A stretch of DNA of 64,000 nt from Bacilli bacterium (GTDB taxonomy: Bacteria; Bacillota_I; Bacilli_A; RFN20; CAG-826). Both the position numbers and the translations under genes were made by a program. Where the stretch lies: contig JAFSOD010000004.1 of NCBI GenBank assembly GCA_017447165.1, positions 115,267-179,266 of the forward strand, written 5' to 3'. The stretch's first letter is position 1, and every line of letters begins with the position of its first letter. The notes under the pieces were generated by a model that worked only from the letters and a program-made list of their open reading frames with translations, ran no database searches and was not told the DNA's origin. Positions 1 to 7,731 of this stretch are shown piece by piece.

Positions 1-727
1 TAAAGAAGGCGATTTTTCTCGCTGCGTCTTTAATATTTGCGTCATTTCTAACGATACACCAGTTACCAGTTTCTCCACCTAATTCAAGAGTGACAGGAGT
101 TAAGTTTTTAGATGCCATTTCCATCACATGTTTAGCAACTTTTGGAGAACCCGTGTAGAAGATTTTATCTACTCTTTCTTCTAAACAATAATCAGCAACA
201 TCATGTCCACCATCAATTACTGCGATATATTCTTTTGGGAAGGTGTTAGATACCATCTTTTTCACTACTTCAGTGATTTTTTTAGATTTAGACGACATCT
301 TTATAAGTGCGGTGTTGCCTCCGGCAATAGAGGACGCTAATACACCAAGAGATAATAAAACTGGGAAATTAAATGGTGAAATAATTAAAGAAACACCGTA
401 AGGCAACTTATATACCTTTGTAAATATAGATGGGAAAGCCGCTAAACCAGAAAAATGAATCTCTGGGCGATTCCATTTTGATAAACCTTTTAGATATTCG
501 TTTATCTCCATGACTGTGTTGCCGATATCGCAGAAAAATGCTTCTGCTTCTGAGCGACCCAAATCTTCATATAATGCTTCTTCTAGTATCTGTTGATTAT
601 CTAGAATCATTTTTTTAAGCTTTTTTAATTGTTCTTTTCTAAACTTTACTGGCAACGTTTTGCCACTAAGAAAATATTCTCTTTGAGATAGCACAAGATC
701 ATGTATCTCGGTTTTGGTGTATTCCAT
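1..727 (-). CDS. Aldehyde dehydrogenase, 3' part cut off by the window edge
   Basis: Encodes the first 242 residues of an NAD(P)-dependent aldehyde dehydrogenase, which oxidises aldehydes to carboxylates in the cytoplasm. Visible are the Rossmann-type cofactor region (SPFNFPV, then GNTALIK, then the FYTGSPKVAK stretch) and the TLELGGE motif that carries the general-base glutamate. The catalytic cysteine would lie just beyond the window start and cannot be checked. Start ATG at 725-727; no strong Shine-Dalgarno is seen. The short N-terminus without extension resembles class 3 / YwdH-type enzymes, which often act on fatty or aromatic aldehydes, but the substrate cannot be read from this fragment. 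The 152 nt to the next gene hold no recognisable feature. Confidence 0.9.
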   Translation of the reverse strand, partial: MEYTKTEIHDLVLSQREYFLSGKTLPVKFRKEQLKKLKKMILDNQQILEEALYEDLGRSEAEAFFCDIGNTVMEINEYLKGLSKWNRPEIHFSGLAAFPSIFTKVYKLPYGVSLIISPFNFPVLLSLGVLASSIAGGNTALIKMSSKSKKITEVVKKMVSNTFPKEYIAVIDGGHDVADYCLEERVDKIFYTGSPKVAKHVMEMASKNLTPVTLELGGETGNWCIVRNDANIKDAARKIAFF

Positions 728-879
728 AAAAACCATCTATAAATATTTTACCTAATTTATAAGATAAAACGCTAAGAAGGTTTAAATTTTTACATGATAA
801 TAATTAATGTAATATTTAACCTTAAAGTGATGATAATAAATAAAAATTATTAAATGCCAATTACAGTTGAAAACAATAA

Positions 880-1521
880 TCAAAAGATAAACAATGTATT
901 ACGTAATATGTTTCTTATATAACAGCAACTTCTATTATTAATGTCGAGACTTTCAGTTTTTAAATTATCGTTAGTCAAATAATCTAACAAGTAAGAGGTT
1001 GCTAAAGAGGCAATCGTAGCCACCATCGGGCCACTTACTCCATCTTTGGGAGAAGAAGTAACGTTATCACTAACTAAATCTTGTAGCGATCTAATTTTAA
1101 ATAAGCAGTCAAGAACATCGGTAAGGGCAAAATACATAAAATGCAATACATCAAAATGAATAAGTATTTTATTATTGAGTAAATATTCAAAAAGTATTCT
1201 CAACCTCGATTGTTTAATTGCTTCCACGAATTTGTTCTTTTTAAAGGCAAAAAATGAAAATTTAGAATCGGTAGGAACTTGTCTTGCTCCAACATATTTA
1301 AGCAAATCATCGAAGTCAATACTGCCGTTGACAGCTATGCCACCTAAAACAAAATACAAATTTTCTAAATCTCCATTATTGTCTTTGTCTTGTCCAATAA
1401 TGCCTTTTTTAATATTGTTACTTTCATCAAAATAAAACGTCTTGTTAATTTTTATTTTTTTAACACTTATCTTATTTAAACTTTCGCTACAAAAATTTAT
1501 GTAATCGTCTAGTTTTGACAT
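880..1521 (-). CDS. Unknown 213-residue protein with a DUF3800-like N-terminus, partner of the HipA-like kinase
   Basis: Not confidently recognised. Near residues 28-34 it reads TFYFDES, like the acidic DES motif opening DUF3800 proteins (putative nuclease-like proteins common in mobile and defence loci). The rest lacks the usual second DUF3800 motif and the C-terminus (NRSCCYIRNILRNTLFIF) looks atypical, so the gene may be diverged or 3'-truncated. It follows the HipA-like gene on the same strand after 58 nt and has its own Shine-Dalgarno (AAAGGAAA) before the ATG at 1521, so it is probably co-transcribed. Its composition is Asn/Ile/Lys-rich like the kinase gene, in keeping with an acquired two-gene unit. 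No membrane segment or signal peptide. Confidence 0.6.
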   Translation of the reverse strand: MSKLDDYINFCSESLNKISVKKIKINKTFYFDESNNIKKGIIGQDKDNNGDLENLYFVLGGIAVNGSIDFDDLLKYVGARQVPTDSKFSFFAFKKNKFVEAIKQSRLRILFEYLLNNKILIHFDVLHFMYFALTDVLDCLFKIRSLQDLVSDNVTSSPKDGVSGPMVATIASLATSYLLDYLTNDNLKTESLDINNRSCCYIRNILRNTLFIF

Positions 1522-1579
1522 TTAAATTTCCTTTTAATTAGCACTGCACATAATCTGAATTAATTAAAACACATTGCAA

Positions 1580-2557
1580 TTAAAGAGTCTTAATCAATTT
1601 TTCAAATCTTATTTCCATAGTTTTAATGAAAAATTGTTTTTGAATATCACTAATTATCCTTATACCATTTTCCTCACAAGGTAAATCATTTATAAAAGAT
1701 TTAATATCGGCCCATTTAGTTGTTATCTTAGAAACAACAGATTGCAGTGCTGCCTTAAGTTGCTCATCAAGATGGTTTTCTTTCAATTTTCTAAAAAAGT
1801 TTCTAAAGTTTAATAGTTCATTATTAACTGTGTAATAGCACATTCCGTTTAAAGCGGAATTTTCTAACGCTGATTGATCGGATAAAAGTTTCAAAAGTTT
1901 TTCATCACTATGTTTTGAAACAAATGAGGCACCATTATCATATATGGGCGCTGGGCTGTAGGTATTTAAAGAAGGGTCATATAAGAATCCCCAGTTATTT
2001 TTGTTTCGGTCATTGTTGTTAATTAGGCAATCAATTATTAAAACTTCCCAAAACAATTTTTGCGATTCTGGATTATTAATAAAAATGCTATTTTCCTTAA
2101 ATTGGAGAATAATTTCTTCTATTGGAACGGTGTGAGAAGAAATGCCTTTTGATTTATATTCAGGCAAGGACATCTTCAATTCAGATAATTTGATTTGAAG
2201 TCCATCGCTGTAATTATTTTTGATAGCTTCGTAATCGATTAATTTTAAACGACCGTTGTTAGTAAAATCTTGACAGGCTACAACCAATTGTTTTCGATTA
2301 ATCTTTTCATTGTTAAAAATTCCTAATGATGCTTTATGCACATTGTATCCAAGTATTTCAAATATATGACTACCAACATACTCGCTTAATGGCGAGGTGG
2401 TAAAAGATATATCAACTTTATCAAATGTAGATGTTTCTTGTGGAAATTTAATGAGCCAGTGTGAGCCATTCCAAATGACGCCACGCTTTAAACCGGCGTT
2501 GCCGCCATATAAAAGATTACTTTGTGGCAATTTAGTAAAATCCATTAAAAACGACAT
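1580..2557 (-). CDS. HipA/CtkA-like serine/threonine kinase
   Basis: A 325-residue stand-alone HipA-fold kinase. Visible: an N-terminal nucleotide-binding lobe with GGNAGLKRGV and WLIKFPQ (probable ATP-binding lysine); a TSPLSEYVGSHIFEILGY helix typical of HipA_C; the catalytic stretch DCLINNNDRNKNNWGFL near residues 191-207 (HipA-type NxDRxxxNWG); and APIYDNGASF (metal-binding Asp, near 220-229). HipA toxins phosphorylate targets such as glutamyl-tRNA synthetase; CtkA-type members act without a HipB antitoxin. No HipB-like HTH gene is nearby. The start ATG at 2557 has a strong ribosome binding site, GGAGGTG; an in-frame ATG four codons later is less well placed. The 5' leader carries repeats and a terminator hairpin (separate entries). 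Family confident; target and antitoxin unknown. Confidence 0.85.
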   Translation of the reverse strand: MSFLMDFTKLPQSNLLYGGNAGLKRGVIWNGSHWLIKFPQETSTFDKVDISFTTSPLSEYVGSHIFEILGYNVHKASLGIFNNEKINRKQLVVACQDFTNNGRLKLIDYEAIKNNYSDGLQIKLSELKMSLPEYKSKGISSHTVPIEEIILQFKENSIFINNPESQKLFWEVLIIDCLINNNDRNKNNWGFLYDPSLNTYSPAPIYDNGASFVSKHSDEKLLKLLSDQSALENSALNGMCYYTVNNELLNFRNFFRKLKENHLDEQLKAALQSVVSKITTKWADIKSFINDLPCEENGIRIISDIQKQFFIKTMEIRFEKLIKTL

Positions 2558-2570
2558 ACAACACCTCCAT

Positions 2571-2595
2571 AAAAATAAAAAGCCGTTAAACGGCT
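2571..2595 (-). terminator. Terminator/attenuator hairpin between leader and HipA-like gene
   Basis: On the minus strand a perfect 6-bp stem (AGCCGT/ACGGCT, 3-nt loop) is followed directly by TTTTTATTTTTA, and then by the GGAGG site of the kinase gene. A terminator placed just before the ribosome binding site means that most transcripts starting upstream should end here, with only read-through reaching the kinase gene. Confidence 0.75.
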
Positions 2596-2607
2596 CCTAA
2601 TTAAGGC

Positions 2608-2675
2608 ACTACCTGTGAGGTCTTAATAAGTAATCAAGAGCATTATTTAATCGGTATACATTTACTACCTGTGAG
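2608..2675 (-). repeat. Two direct 12-nt repeats in the kinase leader
   Basis: On the minus strand CTCACAGGTAGT occurs exactly twice, at 2664-2675 and 2608-2619, 56 nt apart. Both copies lie between a candidate promoter (about 2705-2735) and the terminator hairpin at 2571-2595. The flanks are only loosely alike (ATTAC about 15 nt upstream of each copy). The copies could be protein operator sites or units of a small repeat RNA. Confidence 0.7.
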
Positions 2676-2704
2676 AAATAATTGCCGTAATTCTCTTGAC
2701 GCTT

Positions 2705-2735
2705 ATATTATTTCATAATTATTTGTTTCTTACAA
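2705..2735 (-). promoter_or_regulatory. Candidate promoter of the kinase leader
   Basis: Minus-strand TTGTAA (2730-2735), 19-nt spacer, TAATAT (2705-2710). Transcription would start near 2698, just before the repeats. The long spacer lowers confidence. Confidence 0.4.
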
Positions 2736-2810
2736 ATGATTTTATTAGTATTTATCAGTTATCTGGGTGGTTCACAGTCATCCAAAAATTACAAAAAAAG
2801 ATGATATATA

Positions 2811-2842
2811 AAAAATGGCAGATTATAAATTCTGCCATTTTT
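2811..2842. terminator. Bidirectional terminator hairpin
   Basis: A 12-bp arm (AAAAATGGCAGA, then TCTGCCATTTTT) around an 8-nt loop, with A and T runs on both sides, so it can act in either direction. It insulates the kinase leader from the sequence to its right. The stretch 2843-2970 holds no gene I can support. Confidence 0.65.
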
Positions 2843-2971
2843 AGTTTTTTCACAAGTTTGTCCTTATTGTACGCCTTAAATGCCTTGACAAAACAAATTT
2901 TTGTGTGATTTAAAACCCATTTTTCTTCCTTTTGCGGGGCTCGATCACGTTTTCTTTCCACAACAAATAAA

Positions 2972-3023
2972 AAAGAGAGCCTCTCGACCTAGATAGTAGC
3001 TATACCGAGAAGCTCTTTTTGTT
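2972..3023. terminator. Bidirectional terminator
   Basis: A long hairpin with arms GAGAGCCTCTCG and CGAGAAGCTCTT, flanked by an A-run on the left and a T-run on the right. It separates the accessory island from the tRNA-Ala region. I see nothing recognisable in 3024-3190. Confidence 0.7.
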
Positions 3024-3192
3024 TTATTTAGTTTGCACCACTAGAACACCCTATTTTCAGTTCAAACACATAAGTATTAATGCAAAGTGCAAAATTTAGG
3101 GGTGCGAACATTTTAACGATAATTTCAGTATCCAATGAATACTTTTTACCTGTTGCCTTAATGAAAAATCCGTAAAAAACATAATAAAACAA

Positions 3193-3225
3193 GAAAAAAA
3201 GCGAATTTGCCTAGGCATTTTTGCT
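3193..3225 (-). terminator. Terminator of tRNA-Ala
   Basis: Minus-strand hairpin around TGCCTAGGCA with imperfect arms AGCAAA.../...TTCGCT, followed by a run of seven T. It lies just downstream of the tRNA. Confidence 0.6.
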
Positions 3226-3237
3226 GTTTCTTCATTA

Positions 3238-3313
3238 TGGTGGATCCGACGAGGATCGAACTCGCTACCTCCTCCATGCCATGGAGGCGCTCTCCCAGGT
3301 GAGCTACGGACCC
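3238..3313 (-). tRNA. tRNA-Ala (anticodon GGC)
   Basis: A 76-nt cloverleaf with encoded CCA. The acceptor stem GGGTCCG/CGGATCC contains a G3:U70 pair, the main identity element for alanyl-tRNA synthetase. Anticodon stem CCTCC/GGAGG encloses ATGGCAT (GGC anticodon); the T arm contains GTTCGATCC. Confidence 0.95.
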
Positions 3314-3366
3314 AGCGCTATAAATTATATATATAAGAGGAAGAAAATATCAACAAGATAATTAGA

Positions 3367-4191
3367 TTATTTGCGTTTACTCAAAGCGTAATCTTTCATA
3401 TTTGAAAATGTATAGCCATGTTCCTTTAAAGTATTAATCATTTCTTTTATAGAATCCAAATAGGTTTCTCTATTTTTGGTTAAATACTTTCTTTGTCCAC
3501 TCACAATTCCTTTTTTAGGAACTGGCAAATACCCTTTATGAATTTCAAATGGATGGAAATATATCATAAAAGTATCATGCTTTTTCATGTGCTTAAGTAG
3601 GACTCTATTTAAAGCGTTTCCTTTAAGGAAGCGATAGAACCCTCCTCCAGAAAGTAAAACTGTCTTAAATGGGAATTTGTAAATATTAGGAGCAAATTCA
3701 TATAGTCCGTTTCTTATATAAATATAACCATATTCCTTTTTAAAAGATCTATTTGGTTTGATAACGCTTGAATCATAAACAAAACCTTCTTCCAATAAGA
3801 CATCAAATAATTCTTTTTTATATTCCCATCGTGGGAAACGGAAGCCAACTGGTACAACACCTAATTCTTCTTTGATAATTTTTTTAGACTCCTCTATCTC
3901 TTTTCTAAAATCTTCTTTACTAAATTTCTTATAGCTTCGATGATGTAAACAGTGAAGAGCGATTTCGTGACCTTGTTTAATAGCCTCTAATAAATAAGGC
4001 TTACAGTATTTGATAAAATCTACAGTCACAAAAAACGTACCTTTAATATTGTGCTTAGATAAAAAATTCGCGTAAATTAAAACTTCTTCTGCGCAGTTAT
4101 ATTTTTGGTCTCTATCAATATCAGTATTATTTAAACAAGACGTATCAAAATAAGATTCTACGTCCATGGTTAAAAAGGCTAATTTATTCAT
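3367..4191 (-). CDS. Polysaccharide deacetylase (NodB-like, DUF3473-type)
   Basis: A 274-residue carbohydrate esterase family 4-type enzyme, expected to remove N-acetyl groups from an envelope polysaccharide. Seen: LTMDVESYF at the N-terminus (catalytic/metal Asp), GTFFVTVDF, GHEIALHCLHHRSY (metal-binding HxxxH) and VPVGFRFPRW, in the family order. There is no signal peptide, as in the cytoplasmic or membrane-associated PEP-CTERM/XrtA deacetylase type. It is the last gene of the plsC-fakB-fakA-hydrolase operon; its ATG shares an A with the stop of the preceding gene (TAATG), so it is probably translationally coupled. Substrate unknown. Confidence 0.85.
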   Translation of the reverse strand: MNKLAFLTMDVESYFDTSCLNNTDIDRDQKYNCAEEVLIYANFLSKHNIKGTFFVTVDFIKYCKPYLLEAIKQGHEIALHCLHHRSYKKFSKEDFRKEIEESKKIIKEELGVVPVGFRFPRWEYKKELFDVLLEEGFVYDSSVIKPNRSFKKEYGYIYIRNGLYEFAPNIYKFPFKTVLLSGGGFYRFLKGNALNRVLLKHMKKHDTFMIYFHPFEIHKGYLPVPKKGIVSGQRKYLTKNRETYLDSIKEMINTLKEHGYTFSNMKDYALSKRK

Positions 4192-5129
4192 TAGAAGAAT
4201 TCCTTTAAGAATCTCATAATCGCTTCATCATATTCTTTGGTGTTGTGGAAGCGGATATGAGAATGTTCACCAACAGGGAACCACTCCAAACGTTTAGGGG
4301 CAGTAACTTTATTAAACAACTTTTCAGATTGATCAGGTTTAGCAAAGCTATCTTTCTTACTATATAGGAATAAAACTGGAACTTTAACTCTATCAATCTC
4401 TTTAATAGGACTATTTCTTTTTAAAGATTTGCCCGCTCTTAAAGACACTAAACCTAATACTTCAGCGGTATGTGGGAATGTTGGCTTATTTCTTTTTCTT
4501 AATTGGTTATTAAATAACTCTTTAAAGGTTGTATATGTTCCTTCACAGGTAATTCCTTTAAGATTATTTGGATAATCTTTTTGGGCTAATAAATGAATAC
4601 CGGTGGCACTGCCAATACAAATGCCGTGGATATGAACATGTTTAATTCCAAACTCTTCGTCTAAGAATTTTGCCCAATTAGCGATATCTTGATATTCCTT
4701 TAATCCTATAGTGTTATATTTTCCTTCGCTTAACCCATGGCAGCGGTTATCAATTGCTAAAACGTTATAACCACTTCTTTTATATGGCTCAGAGAAATAA
4801 TATGAATAAGTTCCAGATTCACTTCTTCCAGGAATAACGATAACTGCCTTATCAAAACCAAAATCAAAATATTCACCAACTAAATGAAAACCACAAGAAT
4901 CAATCTCAACACGTTTACGGTATTTTTCATTATCTTCACCCCATTTTTTGCCTTCATCAAACATTGTTTGAAGTTCAGAGTCTGGCCAAGAAACTGTTCT
5001 AGACCATTTTTCCGGGGATGTTCTTACGAATAATTTTGTGTAGATGATACAAGAAATAATAAAAGTTAGGAGGAAATACATGAATATGCCTCCTACTACT
5101 AGACCAACAATTAACCAGATCCACCACAT
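4191..5129 (-). CDS. Membrane-anchored alpha/beta hydrolase with cysteine at the nucleophile position
   Basis: A 312-residue alpha/beta hydrolase with one N-terminal transmembrane helix (residues about 4-30), so the catalytic domain is tethered at the membrane. Motifs: VIVIPGRSESG (oxyanion strand), LAIDNRCHGLSEGK, then the nucleophile elbow HGICIGSATG at 168-177, the Asp in LFLYSKKDSFAKP, and the His in GEHSHIR near the C-terminus. The elbow reads G-I-C-I-G: Cys171 (codon at 4617-4619) replaces the usual serine, as in dienelactone hydrolases. It is coupled by TAATG overlaps to fakA upstream and the deacetylase downstream. A role in lipid or ester cleavage alongside fatty acid activation is an inference. 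Confidence 0.8.
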   Translation of the reverse strand: MWWIWLIVGLVVGGIFMYFLLTFIISCIIYTKLFVRTSPEKWSRTVSWPDSELQTMFDEGKKWGEDNEKYRKRVEIDSCGFHLVGEYFDFGFDKAVIVIPGRSESGTYSYYFSEPYKRSGYNVLAIDNRCHGLSEGKYNTIGLKEYQDIANWAKFLDEEFGIKHVHIHGICIGSATGIHLLAQKDYPNNLKGITCEGTYTTFKELFNNQLRKRNKPTFPHTAEVLGLVSLRAGKSLKRNSPIKEIDRVKVPVLFLYSKKDSFAKPDQSEKLFNKVTAPKRLEWFPVGEHSHIRFHNTKEYDEAIMRFLKEFF

Positions 5130-6763
5130 TAGAATAGACCTATGAGGACATCGTAAATATCTTGTCCGCCTTTCGTAATTTGATAATCTATATTTCCGAT
5201 TGAAGATAAGGCATTTCCTAAATCTTCTTCTAACTCATCAGAAACGTCATTTGATAGATAGATAACCATTCCTGTTTTTTCAGTTAAATCAATACTTTCT
5301 ATTGCCTTTTGTAAGCATCCAATTAATGTATCAGAAACAGCGACTAATTCATCATTAATTAAGGCGATTTTGTCATTAATTTTACAGCAAAACCCATCTT
5401 TTTCATAGTTTTTGGTTGCGTTAGTCACTCCGATTGTAGTAGCTAATTTTATATTGGTATGGAAGGCGTTTAATCTATCATTAGTGTTCCCATCGGGTAA
5501 ATCCATTTGAAGAGCGACGATGCCTTCAATCATGGTTTTAGTTGGAACGATAAATACACGATCTTTTGCTCTAGCAATATCAATCGCCTGATGAGCAGCT
5601 CCAAAGGTATTGATGTTATTAGGGAATATCACAATCTTTTCGGCATTAACTGCTTCAATCGCATCTAAAAATTCGCTACTAGAAGCATTCATATTTCCAG
5701 AAGCAGAAATAACATAATCACATCCTAGTTCACGATAAACATTTTCGATTTCATTTCCGTTAACAACAGCAACGATGCCTAACTTTTTAGCAGGCTTATC
5801 GCTTTTTGCTTTTACAACAGAAAACTCATTATGTTGAAGTTGCATATTCTCTAGTTTGAAACTAATGAATTCACCAAATTTCTTTGCAAAATCAATTATA
5901 GGAGATGGGTTTAAAGTATGAATGTGAACTTTGACAATAGTTCCTTCTTTTAGGCAGACTATTGAATTTCCAAGTTCCTTGATGTGATTTATAAAATTAT
6001 TGAGATTAAATTCTTTAACACTACCTTTTTGATTGAGTAGTTGGAGCAAAAACTCCATGCAATATCCTTCAACAAATTCACTATTCTCATCAAAGTATAA
6101 AGGCTCCACTGGTTTTGGTTGAGTGTTTATCAAACTTTCATCAGCCTCAACTGAATCACCAATAAGGTATTTATAAATACCTTCAAAGATAACAATATAG
6201 CCATAAGCACCGCTATCAACGACATTTGATTCTTTTAAGACTTCTAGTTTTTCTGGAGTTTGTTGTAAAGAACGATACATGGACTCTAAATATAGTTTTA
6301 TGGATTGTTCAAAAGATATTTTTCCTCTGATTTGCGATTTAATATTTTCAATGCCTTCCCTTGTTACCGTTAAAATTGTGCCTTCAACAGGATTCACCAC
6401 TGCTTTATAAGCAGTTCTATAGCCAGTAATTAAAGCATCTCTAAATTCGCCAGGGTTAACAATTCCTTTCTTTTCTAATTCAACGGACATACCTTTGAAT
6501 AATTGAGAAAGAATAACTCCAGAGTTGCCTCTAGCACCAAGTAACATTCCAGCAGCTAAATCGCATAAATATAAACCTAAGTGTTTTGATTTTTGCGTTC
6601 TTTTAAAACCGTTTTCTAAAGTTAAACGCATATTAGTTCCAGTATCGCCATCCGCCACAGGAAAAACATTCATGCTGTTTATTCTTTGTTCAGCAAGACG
6701 AATGTTATTCAATCCGTTTTGGATCATTGACTGAAAGTCATATCCGTTTATACTTTGTCTCAT
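5129..6763 (-). CDS. fakA: Fatty acid kinase catalytic subunit FakA (DAK2 domain)
   Basis: A 544-residue YloV/FakA protein, the usual family length. The kinase domain opens with NVFPVADGDTGTNM (residues about 32-45), the DhaL-type Asp/Mg-ATP site, followed by GARGNSGVILSQ and GTILTV. The middle and C-terminal DegV-like domains follow from about residue 220. Known role: phosphorylates fatty acid held by FakB to give acyl-phosphate for phospholipid synthesis. The context supports this: the FakB-type gene is directly upstream with TAATG overlap, and plsC is two genes upstream. The next gene downstream also overlaps by TAATG. Confidence 0.92.
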   Translation of the reverse strand: MRQSINGYDFQSMIQNGLNNIRLAEQRINSMNVFPVADGDTGTNMRLTLENGFKRTQKSKHLGLYLCDLAAGMLLGARGNSGVILSQLFKGMSVELEKKGIVNPGEFRDALITGYRTAYKAVVNPVEGTILTVTREGIENIKSQIRGKISFEQSIKLYLESMYRSLQQTPEKLEVLKESNVVDSGAYGYIVIFEGIYKYLIGDSVEADESLINTQPKPVEPLYFDENSEFVEGYCMEFLLQLLNQKGSVKEFNLNNFINHIKELGNSIVCLKEGTIVKVHIHTLNPSPIIDFAKKFGEFISFKLENMQLQHNEFSVVKAKSDKPAKKLGIVAVVNGNEIENVYRELGCDYVISASGNMNASSSEFLDAIEAVNAEKIVIFPNNINTFGAAHQAIDIARAKDRVFIVPTKTMIEGIVALQMDLPDGNTNDRLNAFHTNIKLATTIGVTNATKNYEKDGFCCKINDKIALINDELVAVSDTLIGCLQKAIESIDLTEKTGMVIYLSNDVSDELEEDLGNALSSIGNIDYQITKGGQDIYDVLIGLF

Positions 6764-7695
6764 TAATTCTCTAATAATTCTTTCATGGCAGCGCTTTCTT
6801 CAACTAAGCCTTCAGAAATAGGTTTGCCATAATAATATGCCGCCATTAATCCAGGACCAATATTGATACCACAGTTAGAGTAGACATCACAAACATACGC
6901 TCCTTTAGGGTGGAACTTTTCAACAATTAAATTCTTAAATTTCTCGGCTTGTTTATGTTCGTTACTAGTCGCAATAAATATTAATTGCTTTTCTGGTTCT
7001 TCGATGTGTCTGGCCATATATTCTAAAAGAATATTCATAGTCTTATCTTCACCTTTGCCTTTGCCAATAACAGTAGTCATACCATTATAGTCAAATTCTC
7101 CAATTGGTTTGATTCCAATTAAAGTGCCAAAGAACGCTTTAGCATGTGTGATTCTTCCTTTTTTAGCAACGAAACTTAAATCATCCATCCAACCAGTTTG
7201 ATGGAATCTATTTTTGTTTTCTTCTAACCAGTCAAAAGCTTCCTTAGCGGATTTACCCTCTTTTCTTAATTCAGATAAGTAAACACACATAAGTCCTGCA
7301 ACTGGACCAAATCTTCTCGAATCACAAATATATATTTCTGCTTTAGGATATTCTCTTAACACTAATTCTTTTGCAGAATTCATAAATGAATATGTTCCAC
7401 TTAACGCTCCAGAAATACAAACAGCGATCACTGCCTCTTTTGCTTCAGCGTGTTTTTTAAAGACTAATCGGAATTCTTCAATACTAGCAGGTGAACTTTG
7501 AAATCCCGATGGGTTCTTTTTAAGTTCATTATAAAATGTTTCTCTATCAAATTCATCCCATGTGCAGTCTCCTACATGTTCTTTACCATCAGGTGTAGTA
7601 AAGTGACCAGGAATTAGTTCAATATCATATTCTTGTCTAAATTCTCTAGATATGTCACATGTGACATCCGCTGAGATAATAAATTTTTTATCCAT
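6763..7695 (-). CDS. fakB: DegV-family fatty acid-binding protein (FakB)
   Basis: A 310-residue DegV protein that presents fatty acid to FakA. Seen: ISADVTCDIS at the start; SSPAS, the loop that contacts the carboxylate; ISGALSGTYSFMNSA; and GWMDDLSFVAKKGRI. Slightly longer than the common 280-290 residues. It starts at ATG 7695 after AGGGGAT; its stop overlaps the fakA start (TAATG). It lies 36 nt downstream of plsC. A second DegV gene lies at 38105-38953, so the genome probably carries FakB paralogues with different chain preference (inference). Confidence 0.88.
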   Translation of the reverse strand: MDKKFIISADVTCDISREFRQEYDIELIPGHFTTPDGKEHVGDCTWDEFDRETFYNELKKNPSGFQSSPASIEEFRLVFKKHAEAKEAVIAVCISGALSGTYSFMNSAKELVLREYPKAEIYICDSRRFGPVAGLMCVYLSELRKEGKSAKEAFDWLEENKNRFHQTGWMDDLSFVAKKGRITHAKAFFGTLIGIKPIGEFDYNGMTTVIGKGKGEDKTMNILLEYMARHIEEPEKQLIFIATSNEHKQAEKFKNLIVEKFHPKGAYVCDVYSNCGINIGPGLMAAYYYGKPISEGLVEESAAMKELLEN

Positions 7696-7731
7696 AATCT
7701 ATCCCCTGCTTTTAAATAAAATCATTTAAAA

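Noticed and set aside
2608..2675. Two-unit CRISPR
   Set aside because: Only two 12-nt copies with no cas genes; spacing and position fit a leader element instead.
2696..2961. Two short overlapping frames (70 and 68 residues)
   Set aside because: They run through the terminator hairpin at 2811-2842, lack ribosome binding sites and read as low-complexity sequence.
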